64,000 bases of DNA, from assembly GCA_964654825.1 (NCBI GenBank), contig CAZZKG010000015.1, positions 1 through 64,000 of the forward strand, given 5' to 3'. Source of the DNA: CAZZKG01 sp964654825 (GTDB taxonomy: Bacteria; Gemmatimonadota; CAZMKB01). Within the stretch, counting starts at the first letter, position 1, and each line of letters begins with the position of its first letter. Below the pieces are notes generated by a model. It made no database searches and was not told the DNA's origin. It was given only the letters and a program-made list of their open reading frames with translations. Of the stretch, positions 25,036 to 33,830 are shown in pieces. The position numbers were made by a program, and so were the translations under genes.

Positions 25036-26346
25036 ATGAAAACGTGTTATGTCGAATCATACGGGTGTCAGATGAACAGCTACGACAGTGATCTCATCAG
25101 ACATATCATGAGTTCCTCCGGTTACCAGGCGGTCAATGCTCCGGAGGATGCCGACATCATTCTGATAAATACCTGTTCAGTGAGAAACCATGCCGAGCAG
25201 AGAGTACTCGGCAGGGTTTCAGAGCTCAACAGACTCAAACAGAAAAATCCGGATCGCTTACTCGGAGTTCTTGGATGCATGGCGCAGCGCTGCGGCGAGA
25301 AGATACTGGAAAATGCTCCCTATGTTGATCTGGTCATGGGCCCCGGGTCATACAGAGCACTACCGGGTACGATAGATCTTCTTGCGGATGAGAAGCAGCT
25401 TGCCGTCCTCGACAACGGGAGACATGAGACATACGAGGGGCTGGCACCCCCCGCCCAGGGGAAGACACAGGTGATGATTCCGATTATGAGAGGGTGCAAT
25501 GAACACTGCACATACTGTATCGTTCCCCGTGTCCGAGGCGGTGAGAGAAATCGATCACCGGAGGATATCTGCCGTGAAGTGCAGGATGCCCTCCGGGATG
25601 ATGCAGTTGAAGTTACGCTGCTCGGGCAGAACATCACCGCATATCGGCACCGCTCGGCCGATCTCGCCTGCATCCTCGATAGCGTTTCACGCATGCCTGG
25701 GTTGAAAAGGCTGCGTTTTCTCACATCACACCCACGGCACCTCACCGAGGACGTTATTGAGATCATGGCAAAACGGGAGAACATCTGCCATCATATTCAC
25801 CTCCCGGTGCAATCCGGTTCAAACAGGATTCTCAAGCTGATGGGGAGAAGGTACACCGTCGAGGACTATCTGAGGAAAATCAACACATTCAAAAACATGA
25901 TTCCCGACATTTCCATTTCGACCGACCTCATCGCCGGATTTCCCGGAGAGAGTGATGGCGACTTCGAGGAAACTCTGCTCCTGATGAAGGAAGTCGTGTT
26001 CGATGATGCGTTCACCTACAAGTACTCACCTCGACCCGGCACACCGGCCGCAAGGATGAGAAATTCGATCGATCCGGTCGAGTCACAGGGAAGACTCGAG
26101 GAACTCATCTCTCTTCAGAGGCAGCACACTGCCGGGAGAAACCATTCCCTGATCGGCAGATCGGTCGAAGTGCTGGTCGAGAAGTATTCGAAAAGAGGAG
26201 ACGGCGAATATTTTGGAAAGACCTCGTGTGCCAGGAACGTGGTGTTTGAGAAAGACTCGAAAGAGTACAAACCGGGAGATCTGGTGAGTGTCCGCGTCAG
26301 CGGTTCCACCGGCCCGACTCTTCTCGGTCACTCCATAGAGACGTAA
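25036..26346 (+). CDS. miaB: tRNA i6A37 methylthiotransferase MiaB
   Basis: A 436-residue radical SAM enzyme converting i6A37 to ms2i6A37. ATG 25036 (MKTCYVESYGCQMN) lies 1 base after the mtaB stop; in-frame TTG 25027 is an alternative start. N-terminal cluster cysteines sit in YGCQMN, NTCSVR and GCMAQR. The radical SAM motif is CNEHCTYC, Cys154/158/161. HLPVQSGSNRILKLMGRRYT and DLIAGFPGES are present, and the C-terminal TRAM domain starts near residue 375 (LIGRSVEVLVEKYSKRG). miaA, which makes its substrate, is at 48594. Tandem mtaB-miaB is a natural paralogue pair. Confidence 0.96.
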   Translation: MKTCYVESYGCQMNSYDSDLIRHIMSSSGYQAVNAPEDADIILINTCSVRNHAEQRVLGRVSELNRLKQKNPDRLLGVLGCMAQRCGEKILENAPYVDLVMGPGSYRALPGTIDLLADEKQLAVLDNGRHETYEGLAPPAQGKTQVMIPIMRGCNEHCTYCIVPRVRGGERNRSPEDICREVQDALRDDAVEVTLLGQNITAYRHRSADLACILDSVSRMPGLKRLRFLTSHPRHLTEDVIEIMAKRENICHHIHLPVQSGSNRILKLMGRRYTVEDYLRKINTFKNMIPDISISTDLIAGFPGESDGDFEETLLLMKEVVFDDAFTYKYSPRPGTPAARMRNSIDPVESQGRLEELISLQRQHTAGRNHSLIGRSVEVLVEKYSKRGDGEYFGKTSCARNVVFEKDSKEYKPGDLVSVRVSGSTGPTLLGHSIET

Positions 26347-26365
26347 TAGACCGGAGGTTAGGAGT

Positions 26366-26683
26366 ATGTGGTTGATCAGGACATTGTTTCCTGCTGTTAT
26401 GGTGATTATCCTGCTGGGATTTGCATTCCTCAATCCAACAGAGACTGTGAACGTGAACCTGTTCTGGAAAACGTATTTTGAAGTTCAACTGACAATCGTT
26501 GTGCTTTTCTCTGTACTACTCGGCATGGCAATGATGCTCTCACTCTCTGTATACCATGACATCAAGATTCGAGCCCAGATGAAGAGGCTGAGAACCGAAA
26601 AGACAAAGTTCGAAGAAGAACTCATGACTCTGAGAACCACTCCCCTGGAGGGGCTCGACTCATCCACAGAGGAGCAGAAATAA
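26366..26683 (+). CDS. lapA: LapA-domain (DUF1049) inner-membrane protein
   Basis: A 105-residue protein with two transmembrane helices (about 5-23 and 40-60), the family motif FAFLNPTETVNVNLFW between them, and a cytoplasmic coiled-coil tail (IRAQMKRLRTEKTKFEEEL). LapA partners LapB in controlling LPS synthesis. GGAGGTTAGGAG precedes the ATG. The TAA stop overlaps the next ATG by one base (TAATG), as in Proteobacteria, where lapA-lapB are coupled. Confidence 0.9.
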   Translation: MWLIRTLFPAVMVIILLGFAFLNPTETVNVNLFWKTYFEVQLTIVVLFSVLLGMAMMLSLSVYHDIKIRAQMKRLRTEKTKFEEELMTLRTTPLEGLDSSTEEQK

Positions 26684-27840
26684 TGGAACCGATACTATGG
26701 ATTGTATTTTTCGCGGTTCTTCTTATTGTGATTGTCGTCGGGAGGAAATTTTTCTCTTCGGATACTAAAAACGGTATCGAAACCAACAAGTATTATATAC
26801 AGGCGCTCGAATCGCTCGCAGGAGGAGGTGGTATACCCAATGAAGCAATACAACTTCTCAAGAAATCTATCGAGACAAACCCTTCCTCATTCGCACCGTA
26901 CCTCCTGCTTGGTGATCTCCTGAGAAAGAAGGGTGATGTCGGGAGATCACTCAAACTCCATAAGGAGCTTTCTCTTCGCCCGAACCTGAGCAGGGACCAG
27001 TTGATTATGGTGCTGAAGAGTCTAGTGAAAGATCAGATTGCTCTTCGCGTGTTCGGGGATGCGGTCAGTGGATGTGAGAAGATACTCAACCTGGATAAAA
27101 AAGACCGTGAGACCCATGAGATACTTCTCACTGCCTATGAAGGACAGAGAATGTGGGATGAGGCTATCGAGGTGTCCAGGAAGTTTGCCCGGTTTTTTCT
27201 CACAGGCGGGAAGGCATACCAGGCATATTATCTCAGCTATATCGCACGGCAGGAGATGAAAGAGGACAGGGAAGCAGCGAAGAAAAAATTGAAAAAAGCT
27301 CTCTCCCTGGATCCATCGTGTCAGTCGGCCCAGGTCTTTCTCGGTGATGTCTACTACGAGGAGAAAGATTTTGACAAGGCTATCGAAATATGGAGTAACT
27401 TCCTCAAGAACAATCCTGAAGCCATAAAGGAGCTGGCCTCGCGTCTCGAGAAGGCGTATTTCGAGGAAGGTCAGTTCGGCAGGATGGTGGAGGTGTACGA
27501 AAATCTGAGTCACGATCTTCCAGGCAACCCCGATGTGCTTATCGGACTCTCACGCATGTATCACAAAAAAGGGGAATTGGACGCGGCGCTGAGACTGGCT
27601 ACCGAGGCAAAAGATCTTGATTCGAAAAATCCGGAGGTGTATCGGACACTCGTCGAACTCTACCACGACAAGAAAAACTACGAGCCACTTCTTTCGATAC
27701 TCAAGGAGTATTTCGAGGAGAAGGTTAGTGCGTTTGATCGCTCCGATTGTGGATCCTGTGGGTACAGTTCGGAAGAGCTGTTCTGGAGATGTCCGCAGTG
27801 CGGTACCTGGCAGGTGGAATTTCAGGAAAAGGTGCAGTAA
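26683..27840 (+). CDS. lapB: LPS assembly regulator LapB (YciM-like TPR protein)
   Basis: A 385-residue protein: an N-terminal membrane anchor (IVFFAVLLIVIVVGRKF), about eight TPR repeats (35-340), and a C-terminal rubredoxin-like zinc domain with CGSCG and CPQCG pairs about 15 residues apart. This is the exact LapB layout. In E. coli LapB docks LpxC on FtsH and adjusts LPS output with PbgA/YejM. Presence of lapAB supports an LPS-bearing outer membrane. It is translationally coupled to lapA and followed 12 bases later by parA. Confidence 0.93.
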   Translation: MEPILWIVFFAVLLIVIVVGRKFFSSDTKNGIETNKYYIQALESLAGGGGIPNEAIQLLKKSIETNPSSFAPYLLLGDLLRKKGDVGRSLKLHKELSLRPNLSRDQLIMVLKSLVKDQIALRVFGDAVSGCEKILNLDKKDRETHEILLTAYEGQRMWDEAIEVSRKFARFFLTGGKAYQAYYLSYIARQEMKEDREAAKKKLKKALSLDPSCQSAQVFLGDVYYEEKDFDKAIEIWSNFLKNNPEAIKELASRLEKAYFEEGQFGRMVEVYENLSHDLPGNPDVLIGLSRMYHKKGELDAALRLATEAKDLDSKNPEVYRTLVELYHDKKNYEPLLSILKEYFEEKVSAFDRSDCGSCGYSSEELFWRCPQCGTWQVEFQEKVQ

Positions 27841-27852
27841 GGGGTTAATGGT

Positions 27853-28596
27853 ATGAGCATTAAAAAAATCGCTGTCATCACTTCAAAAGGAGGAGCCGGA
27901 AAAACGACCACTACTGTAAATCTCGGTCACGGCCTCGCTCTTAAGGGCAAGAGAGTGCTTCTGGTAGACTGTGATTCTCAGGGGAGCATCGGGACTTCGT
28001 TCAGAATGAGGGCAAACGGCAGTCTTTCAGATCTTTTCCTGCACGGTAGAGGAACACTCACGCAGGTAAGACCGAATCTGTTTATCCTTCCCTCGGGGGG
28101 GATCAAACTGGCTGAAGCCGAGAGAGTGATTGCCAACAAGGTGGGGAGAGAGTTCATCCTTAAAAACGCCATGGCGGGTTTACTGAATGTTGATTACATC
28201 ATTTGTGATTGTTCCCCTTCAGTGAACCTGGTGAACATCAACGCACTTTCTTTCGTCGACATGTTCATTCTTCCCGTGAGCATGGACTTCCTCGCGTTCG
28301 AGGGCGCAAAACAAACACTAAGACTTGTGAAAGAAGTTCGTAATTTTGCCAACACCGAACTCGAACTGATGGGTATTCTCCCCACTCAGTTCGACTCGAG
28401 GACCAGGATTTCAAGGAGGATTCTGGAGCTCTTACGCGTCAACTTTCAGAAACACATGTTCGGTACGATCATTCGCGTGAACACCAGATTCAGGGAAGCC
28501 CCGAACTTCGGTAAAAGTATTTTCGAATATGCCCCTGGATCGACTGCGAGTGAGGATTATCTCTCACTTACCGAGGAGGTATTGTCGAGACTGTGA
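27853..28596 (+). CDS. ParA/Soj-family ATPase
   Basis: A 247-residue deviant Walker ATPase. Walker A' KGGAGKTT is at residues 12-19, with the signature lysine. VDCDSQGS is switch I and VDYIICDCSPS the Walker B region. It dimerises on ATP and binds DNA non-specifically to move or place cargo. There is no ParB with its typical CTPase domain next door; instead a small RHH-like protein overlaps its stop (GTGA). The context (lapAB before, rpoZ-rpoD after) is not an origin-proximal parAB locus, so it may position another cargo. Length and lack of an N-terminal HTH fit chromosomal or orphan type Ib ParA proteins. Confidence 0.92.
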   Translation: MSIKKIAVITSKGGAGKTTTTVNLGHGLALKGKRVLLVDCDSQGSIGTSFRMRANGSLSDLFLHGRGTLTQVRPNLFILPSGGIKLAEAERVIANKVGREFILKNAMAGLLNVDYIICDCSPSVNLVNINALSFVDMFILPVSMDFLAFEGAKQTLRLVKEVRNFANTELELMGILPTQFDSRTRISRRILELLRVNFQKHMFGTIIRVNTRFREAPNFGKSIFEYAPGSTASEDYLSLTEEVLSRL

Positions 28597-28868
28597 ATGA
28601 AGAGAGAGGCAAAAAGCAGGGACGGGATCACACGGACAGCCGGCAAGACGGGGTCCTTCGTTCCATGTTCACGAACAGTTTTCAGACCGGCGGTAGTGAG
28701 ATACTCGAACCGATCCAGCTCTCGGTTACCATCTACCGTCCCGAGCTGGAACACATCGATCGAGTACGCAGCCATCTGAAGAACAGGGGTGTTGGTGAAA
28801 TATCACGGAACGATCTCATCCGCTACGGGATCAATCTACTCAGTGAGAGGGATTTTTTAAAAGGATGA
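28593..28868 (+). CDS. Small predicted ribbon-helix-helix partner of ParA
   Basis: A 91-residue protein starting at GTG 28593, overlapping the ParA stop by 4 bases. Residues 1-38 are polar and probably disordered (EERGKKQGRDHTDSRQDG). The C-terminal half reads as strand (IQLSVTIYRP), helix (ELEHIDRVRSHLKNRG), helix (SRNDLIRYGINLLSE), the RHH/CopG-like pattern found in ParG and omega centromere-binding proteins. A disordered N-terminus that stimulates ParA ATPase is also typical of ParG. Fold assignment is by eye; no sequence family was recognised. The start codon is far from the nearest Shine-Dalgarno, so coupling to ParA translation is likely. Confidence 0.7.
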   Translation: MNEERGKKQGRDHTDSRQDGVLRSMFTNSFQTGGSEILEPIQLSVTIYRPELEHIDRVRSHLKNRGVGEISRNDLIRYGINLLSERDFLKG

Positions 28869-28889
28869 AGAAAGAAAACACTGGAACTT

Positions 28890-28917
28890 TTGATTCCGTC
28901 AAGGGGTACAATATAGT
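28890..28917 (+). promoter_or_regulatory. Promoter of rpoZ-rpoD with C8 tract at predicted start site
   Basis: TTGATT (28890-28895), 16-base spacer, TATAGT (28912-28917). Transcription should start about 7 bases on, inside a run of eight C (28919-28926). Slippage or CTP sensing at this tract is possible. Confidence 0.6.
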
Positions 28918-28979
28918 GCCCCCCCCTAATTGTGGTCGTTTTCACCTATTCCATTGGTACACAAGGAGGTAGAGAAGTC

Positions 28980-29213
28980 ATGCCCAATCCACTGATTGTG
29001 GACGAGAAGAAACTCGAAAATCTGAGGAATAGGTATGAACTCATAATCGTCGCTGCGAAGCGGTCCAGACAGCTGCGGGACGGAAGCCAGCCTCTGATCC
29101 TGGTGGGTTCTGACAAAGAAGCGGTCATAGCACTCCAGGAGGTGCTGGATGGTCTGGTAGTTGCGACGGATGTGCCCAGGCAGAGAAGAGATAACGAACA
29201 GAAAACCGAATGA
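28980..29213 (+). CDS. rpoZ: RNA polymerase omega subunit
   Basis: A 77-residue protein. ATG 28980 is chosen because AAGGAGGT (28963-28970) precedes it; longer in-frame readings lack a site. The signature NRYELIIVAAKRSRQL is the conserved omega helix that clamps the beta-prime C-terminus, followed by the usual AL-EVLDGLV segment. It aids polymerase assembly and in some phyla forms part of a ppGpp site. Here it is directly followed by the primary sigma gene (11 bases), not gmk or spoT as in E. coli. Confidence 0.88.
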   Translation: MPNPLIVDEKKLENLRNRYELIIVAAKRSRQLRDGSQPLILVGSDKEAVIALQEVLDGLVVATDVPRQRRDNEQKTE

Positions 29214-29224
29214 GGTGGTAAACA

Positions 29225-30106
29225 TTGACAGAAAAAGGCAAAACTCTCACGAAAAAGTCCAGAAAGAGAATTCACGTGGACGATGAGATGCTCAGGCTCT
29301 ATTTTCAGGAGATCGATCGGTATCCGCTCCTGAAGCGGGATGAAGAAGCAGAGCTGTGTGGGAAAATTCGGAGTGGTGATCAGGAGGCTCTCGAAATCCT
29401 GACAAGATCCAACCTCCGATTTGTGGTTTCTGTCGCGCTCAAGTACCAGAATCTCGGGCTTGTCCTCTCCGATCTGATCGCTGAGGGAAACGTCGGCCTG
29501 ATGCGGGCTGCACTCAAGTTTGATGAGAAGAGAAAGGTTCGGTTCATCTCCTACGCTGTCTGGTGGATCCGGCAGGCGATCCTTCAGGCGATTTCAGAGC
29601 AGTCGAGAGCTTTCAGGGTTCCACTTAACAAGTCCGGCACTCTTCAGAAAATCGGAAGGACGGCGAGTCTCCTGACCCAGGAACTCGGCAGAGAACCTAC
29701 CGATGAAGAGATCGCCAGCTCGATCGACATGGACAGCAAAGAGATGAATCAGCTTCTCAAACTAACGAAGGTCCCCATATCGCTGGACCAGTCGCGTGGA
29801 TTCGATTCAGATGACTCGAACATCCGTGATTACATCGCAGACGAGAACCAGAGGGCACCCGATGAAATCACGTTCGAGAAGATCAGGACCGAACTGATCG
29901 ATTACGTTATCTCGATGCTCAATGAGCGGGAGGCTACGATCCTGAGGCTTTACTACGGCCTTGGTGACAGGGAACCCATGACGCTGGAGGAAATAGGCTC
30001 GATCCTCGGTGTGACAAGAGAACGTGTGAGACAGATCAAAGAACGTGCTATCGAAAAATTGGGCGAAGTCTCAAAGAGTAAACTTCTGGAGACCTTTCTC
30101 AGTTAA
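29225..30106 (+). CDS. rpoD: Primary sigma factor, short RpoD/SigA type
   Basis: A 293-residue sigma-70 protein. TTG 29225 is the start (GAGGTGG at 29212-29218). Region 1.2 begins LRLYFQEIDRYPLLKRDEE; region 2 has DLIAEGNVGLMRAALKFD and the -10 binding YAVWWIRQAI; region 3 has GREPTDEEIA; region 4.2 is TLEEIGSILGVTRERVRQIKERA. It lacks region 1.1 and the non-conserved insert, so it is about the size of the Bacteroidota RpoD (near 287). Its length, conserved linker and the consensus promoters in the window favour primary over alternative sigma. It is the last gene before a strong terminator. Confidence 0.9.
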   Translation: MTEKGKTLTKKSRKRIHVDDEMLRLYFQEIDRYPLLKRDEEAELCGKIRSGDQEALEILTRSNLRFVVSVALKYQNLGLVLSDLIAEGNVGLMRAALKFDEKRKVRFISYAVWWIRQAILQAISEQSRAFRVPLNKSGTLQKIGRTASLLTQELGREPTDEEIASSIDMDSKEMNQLLKLTKVPISLDQSRGFDSDDSNIRDYIADENQRAPDEITFEKIRTELIDYVISMLNEREATILRLYYGLGDREPMTLEEIGSILGVTRERVRQIKERAIEKLGEVSKSKLLETFLS

Positions 30107-30124
30107 CCCCCTTTTTAACTGGAG

Positions 30125-30159
30125 AATCCCTCCGGGTTTCCTTGCCCGGAGGGATTTTT
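30125..30159 (+). terminator. Strong intrinsic terminator after rpoD
   Basis: A perfect 12-bp stem AATCCCTCCGGG (30125-30136) with CCCGGAGGGATT (30145-30156), an 8-base loop and a T run (30155-30159). Confidence 0.95.
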
Positions 30160-30174
30160 CGCTTATATTCAGAT

Positions 30175-30203
30175 TTATCACGCCTGTCGTTTCTTTCTAT
30201 ACT
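30175..30203 (+). promoter_or_regulatory. Possible comEC promoter
   Basis: TTATCA (30175-30180), 17-base spacer, TATACT (30198-30203), directly after the rpoD terminator and about 65 bases before the comEC ATG. Confidence 0.5.
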
Positions 30204-30268
30204 GACTTTCCCCCCGTTAATGCTTTCTCCTCCCGGCCCGGGCGTTGGTCCTTCGAGGGTGCAAAAAC

Positions 30269-32698
30269 ATGGAAGTGTCCGACAGCGGAGTGTTTGTATC
30301 TCTCCTGAAATATCCGGCTGTCAAGATCCTGTTGTTCTTCCTGCCGGGTACGATTTCCGGCACGATCCTGGCCCATCACCTGGGAAACGAGGTGGTGTTC
30401 GGTGTCTCCGCTGCCACGATTATTACAGGCATAGGGATGGTGTTCGGTTCCCTCAGGTCCGCACGTTCCAGATCAACGCTGCTGCTCCTGATCCTTTCTG
30501 TTGCCTGCTTCACCAACTCGTATCTGTCCTCGTGCACTGTATCACCTGGAGATTCACCGCCAGGTGTCTACTGTGAGGACAGGCTGTTCCTGATCGGCGA
30601 GTGCCTTCAGGTCGTTCCAGGTGAGAGCTCGGAAGGTACCTCGAGGATTCGCTTACTGATAAGAGGAGCACTCCATACTGACGAGAACAGGACATCCGCA
30701 AATGGGTTTTTAAACAGGAAAGCCTTCCTCACTCTCTCCGGGCCGTTTTTTGATTTTCGTGGTCAGACGCTGGCTGTGGTTGCGAGATTTCTGGGATGGA
30801 AAAGATATCAGAACAGTTTCTCGGAGGGATCCCCGGTCCCTGTGAGGCCTGGGGCAATTCCCCGATTCAAAGCGCACGTACGAGATTGTTTCATACTGAG
30901 TCCCGCCTCGCCGGGCGGCAGACGACGGTTCTCTCCAGAGGCACTGAAGCGCAAGTGCTCCGACAATCTCGGACGGTGGCTCGATCCGGTCCCGTCGTGT
31001 TTTCTCCGTGCGGTGCTCCTCGGCGAGCGGGAGTCGCTCCCCTACGAGAAGAAGGATGTTTTGAGAAGAGCCGGGACCTATCACATCCTCGCGATCTCCG
31101 GGGTGCATATCGGCCTCCTCGCCATGATACTGCTTGCGGTCACCGGAGCCGTCGGTGTTCCCAGAAAACATTCGATACGGATCTGTGTTCTGCTGCTCTT
31201 CGGCTATATCGTTCTCATCGGAGGCAGCACCTCATCGATAAGAGCATTCATCATGGTCACCATCTTTCTCTCGGCTTTGCTGCACCAGAGATATCGCTCA
31301 TCCGTCAACTCCCTTGCCGTCGCTGCGGTCGTTATACTCTCTCTGTATCCGGCCGAGATGACCGGGCCGGGATTCCTCCTTTCATTCACCGCGGTGACCG
31401 GAATCCTGATATCGACCTCGAGGGGGAGGGATACCAACTCGGTCCCGGGTGGACGATTGGCCGATCTGCAGAGAAGTATCATGAAGGGGATACGGATCTC
31501 TCTGAGCGCATTTCTGGCCCAGATGCCGGTGATGGTATTCTTCTTCGGCACACTCTACCCGGTTTCAGTGGTCTCTAACCTGGTCATCCTCCCGCTTTTC
31601 GGATTGTCCCTTGCCCTGGGGCTCTCATTCCTCCTCCTCTCGTTTGTGAGTGCGAACAGCGCGATCCTTCTCGCGCCGGTTGTCGAGGGTTCCGTGAGTT
31701 TACTGTTCCGGGCAGCTGAGCTGTTCGGCAGAACTCCCCCGGTGAACGTACCGGCTGATCAGATGTCGATTGTTGTGACAGTCGCTCTGACAGGCCTCCT
31801 CCTCCTTTCAGCTCTGACGGGGAGGCAGAGGGCACTTTACTCCATCTGTTTTCTGGTGATGCTCCAGCTACTGCTGAGAATCCCGTTTCTTTCGATAGGG
31901 GTCCACCGGGATGGAGTACGTATTGCTTTTCTCGACGTGGGTGAGGGTGACTGCTGCGTGATCGAATCAGGTCGGAACAGAGTGGTCATTGTGGATACGG
32001 GTGATACCGGATATGAGACTGTCGAGAGCCAGATCAGTGAGTACCTTGCCGCCCGGGGTGTTCGAAAAGTCGATCTCCTGATTCTCACACATCCTCATGA
32101 TGATCATTTCGGGGATGCCGAGGAGATCCTGAAGAGATACACGGTCTCTCACATCATCGGGATCGAGCCGCAGTGGGAGTCCGCATCCTACGCCGGACTC
32201 CTCCGCATCATCCGGCAGCGCCGAATTCCATACTTTCCGGCACTACGCGGGGACACCGTCAGGTTTGAGTCCTCCTGCTTCGCTTTCCTCGGACCGGGAC
32301 GATCGCCGCTTGAGGAGTGCCTGCCCTCGGAGAACGATCACTCTCTTGTGATGAAGCTCACTCTTTGTGGATTGTCCATCCTGTTTTCCGGTGATGCGGA
32401 ATCATGCGCCGAAGGTGATATGGTAGAGCGCTATGGCCGTCTTCTGGAGAGCGATGTGTTGAAAACAGGCCATCACGGCTCGAGGACTTCGACCACGGAG
32501 GCGTTTCTCGAAGAGGTGAATCCTGAGCTTGCAGTCATTTCGTGTGACCGGGCAGGCAAGTTTGACCATCCGTCCCCGGAAATCGTGGACCGGTTCGGCG
32601 AGAGGGGGATTACGGTTTATCGGACCGACATCCACGGTGGTATTTTGCTGGAATATGAACAGGGAGGTGAAATACGTATCACGACCTCTTATCAATGA
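30269..32698 (+). CDS. comEC: ComEC/Rec2 DNA-uptake channel
   Basis: An 809-residue inner-membrane protein. ATG 30269 is chosen (GAGGG 10 bases upstream). The N-terminal part has two or three helices and an OB-like periplasmic domain (DUF4131 region, about 85-210). The central competence domain (about 230-520) contains the hallmark HILAISGVHIGLLAMIL and many helices. The C-terminal metallo-beta-lactamase domain (about 550-800) has THPHDDHFGDAEEIL and TGHHGS, the metal site thought to act as the nuclease that degrades one strand during uptake. It implies natural transformation capacity, although other com genes are not in the window. It is single-gene, flanked by a terminator and the bat promoter. 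Confidence 0.95.
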   Translation: MEVSDSGVFVSLLKYPAVKILLFFLPGTISGTILAHHLGNEVVFGVSAATIITGIGMVFGSLRSARSRSTLLLLILSVACFTNSYLSSCTVSPGDSPPGVYCEDRLFLIGECLQVVPGESSEGTSRIRLLIRGALHTDENRTSANGFLNRKAFLTLSGPFFDFRGQTLAVVARFLGWKRYQNSFSEGSPVPVRPGAIPRFKAHVRDCFILSPASPGGRRRFSPEALKRKCSDNLGRWLDPVPSCFLRAVLLGERESLPYEKKDVLRRAGTYHILAISGVHIGLLAMILLAVTGAVGVPRKHSIRICVLLLFGYIVLIGGSTSSIRAFIMVTIFLSALLHQRYRSSVNSLAVAAVVILSLYPAEMTGPGFLLSFTAVTGILISTSRGRDTNSVPGGRLADLQRSIMKGIRISLSAFLAQMPVMVFFFGTLYPVSVVSNLVILPLFGLSLALGLSFLLLSFVSANSAILLAPVVEGSVSLLFRAAELFGRTPPVNVPADQMSIVVTVALTGLLLLSALTGRQRALYSICFLVMLQLLLRIPFLSIGVHRDGVRIAFLDVGEGDCCVIESGRNRVVIVDTGDTGYETVESQISEYLAARGVRKVDLLILTHPHDDHFGDAEEILKRYTVSHIIGIEPQWESASYAGLLRIIRQRRIPYFPALRGDTVRFESSCFAFLGPGRSPLEECLPSENDHSLVMKLTLCGLSILFSGDAESCAEGDMVERYGRLLESDVLKTGHHGSRTSTTEAFLEEVNPELAVISCDRAGKFDHPSPEIVDRFGERGITVYRTDIHGGILLEYEQGGEIRITTSYQ

Positions 32699-32726
32699 TA
32701 GAAAGCTTCTCATCTGAATCTGTATA

Positions 32727-32755
32727 TTGACAGCTGACTCCCCTGACATTAAAAT
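32727..32755 (+). promoter_or_regulatory. Promoter of the moxR-bat operon
   Basis: TTGACA (32727-32732), 17-base spacer, TAAAAT (32750-32755). It is the only good promoter seen before the 12 tightly linked genes ending at 45615. The leader to the moxR ATG is about 80 bases. Confidence 0.75.
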
Positions 32756-32840
32756 TCCACAGTTATTCAAATCTCCGGAACAAAATGAGTTCGGAAGTTT
32801 ATAATCTTCAAAAATCCGACTTCTCAGGGGATATTGATTC

Positions 32841-33830
32841 ATGGACACGACAATTAAAGAAATACAGGAAAAAATTTATGCCGATAGTGCGTTCGTCGAG
32901 CAGATTTTTTCTCAGATGGAACAGGTGATCGTCGGGCAGCGGGTTCTCATCGAGAGGCTCGTTATGGGGCTTCTGTGCGGAGGACATATCCTCCTCGAAG
33001 GAGTGCCGGGTCTTGCGAAGACGCTCTCTGTGAGTACTCTTGCAGACTCCATCGACACTGATTTCAGAAGGATCCAGTTCACTCCCGACCTCCTGCCGGC
33101 GGACCTCATCGGAACCATGATCTACGATCAGAAATCCGGGGATTTCAAACCGAAAAAAGGCCCGGTTTTCACGAATCTCCTCCTCGCGGATGAGATCAAC
33201 CGGGCTCCGGCGAAAGTACAGAGTGCCCTCCTCGAAGCCATGCAGGAAAAGCAGGTAACCATCGGGGGCAAGAGCTATCTCCTCGATGAACCGTTCATCG
33301 TTCTGGCGACTCAGAACCCCATCGAGCAGGAAGGGACCTATCCTCTTCCTGAAGCTCAGGTCGACCGGTTCATGTTCAAAGTGATCATCGACTACCCCGA
33401 CAGGCAGGAGGAGAAGCAGATCCTTGACAGAATGGCGGGGATAGCCCCGAAACGTGTTGCGAGTGTCGTCAAACCTTCGGATATCCTGCTTGCTCGAGAG
33501 AGTCTGAACCGGGTCTACCTGGATGAAAAGATCAAGGATTACATCATCGATATCGTATTCGCGACGAGAGATCCCGCTTCCCACGGGATCGATGATATTG
33601 TGCCTTTTATTAGGTTCGGTGCCTCTCCACGGGCGACGATTTTTCTCACCCAGGCTTCGCGGGCGCACGCGTTTCTCAACAGGAGAGGATATGTTACACC
33701 GGAAGACGTCAAGAGTACCGGGAAAGACATCCTGAGACACCGTATCATAGTCACATACGAAGCCGAGGCGGAGGAGGTCACAACGGATGAGATCATACAA
33801 AAAATTTTCAACGAGGTCGAGGTCCCCTAG
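32841..33830 (+). CDS. MoxR-family AAA+ ATPase
   Basis: A 329-residue AAA ATPase. Walker A is GVPGLAKT, the MoxR form of GxxGxGK[ST] with Ala before Lys. Walker B is LLADEINRAPAKVQSALLEAMQEKQV. Sensor 1 is LATQNPIEQEGTYPLPEAQVDRF, the strongest MoxR signature. The C-terminal lid has GASPRATIFL. MoxR proteins act as chaperone-like partners of VWA-domain proteins, and BatA/BatB encoded downstream are the expected clients. AGGGG precedes the ATG. The DUF58 gene starts immediately after its stop. Confidence 0.95.
   Translation: MDTTIKEIQEKIYADSAFVEQIFSQMEQVIVGQRVLIERLVMGLLCGGHILLEGVPGLAKTLSVSTLADSIDTDFRRIQFTPDLLPADLIGTMIYDQKSGDFKPKKGPVFTNLLLADEINRAPAKVQSALLEAMQEKQVTIGGKSYLLDEPFIVLATQNPIEQEGTYPLPEAQVDRFMFKVIIDYPDRQEEKQILDRMAGIAPKRVASVVKPSDILLARESLNRVYLDEKIKDYIIDIVFATRDPASHGIDDIVPFIRFGASPRATIFLTQASRAHAFLNRRGYVTPEDVKSTGKDILRHRIIVTYEAEAEEVTTDEIIQKIFNEVEVP

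Noticed and set aside
28597..28779. Alternative ATG-initiated 60-codon frame overlapping the RHH-like gene
   Set aside because: The GTG frame at 28593 overlaps the ParA stop as expected for coupling and shows a coherent fold; the other frame is Ser/Arg-rich without structure.
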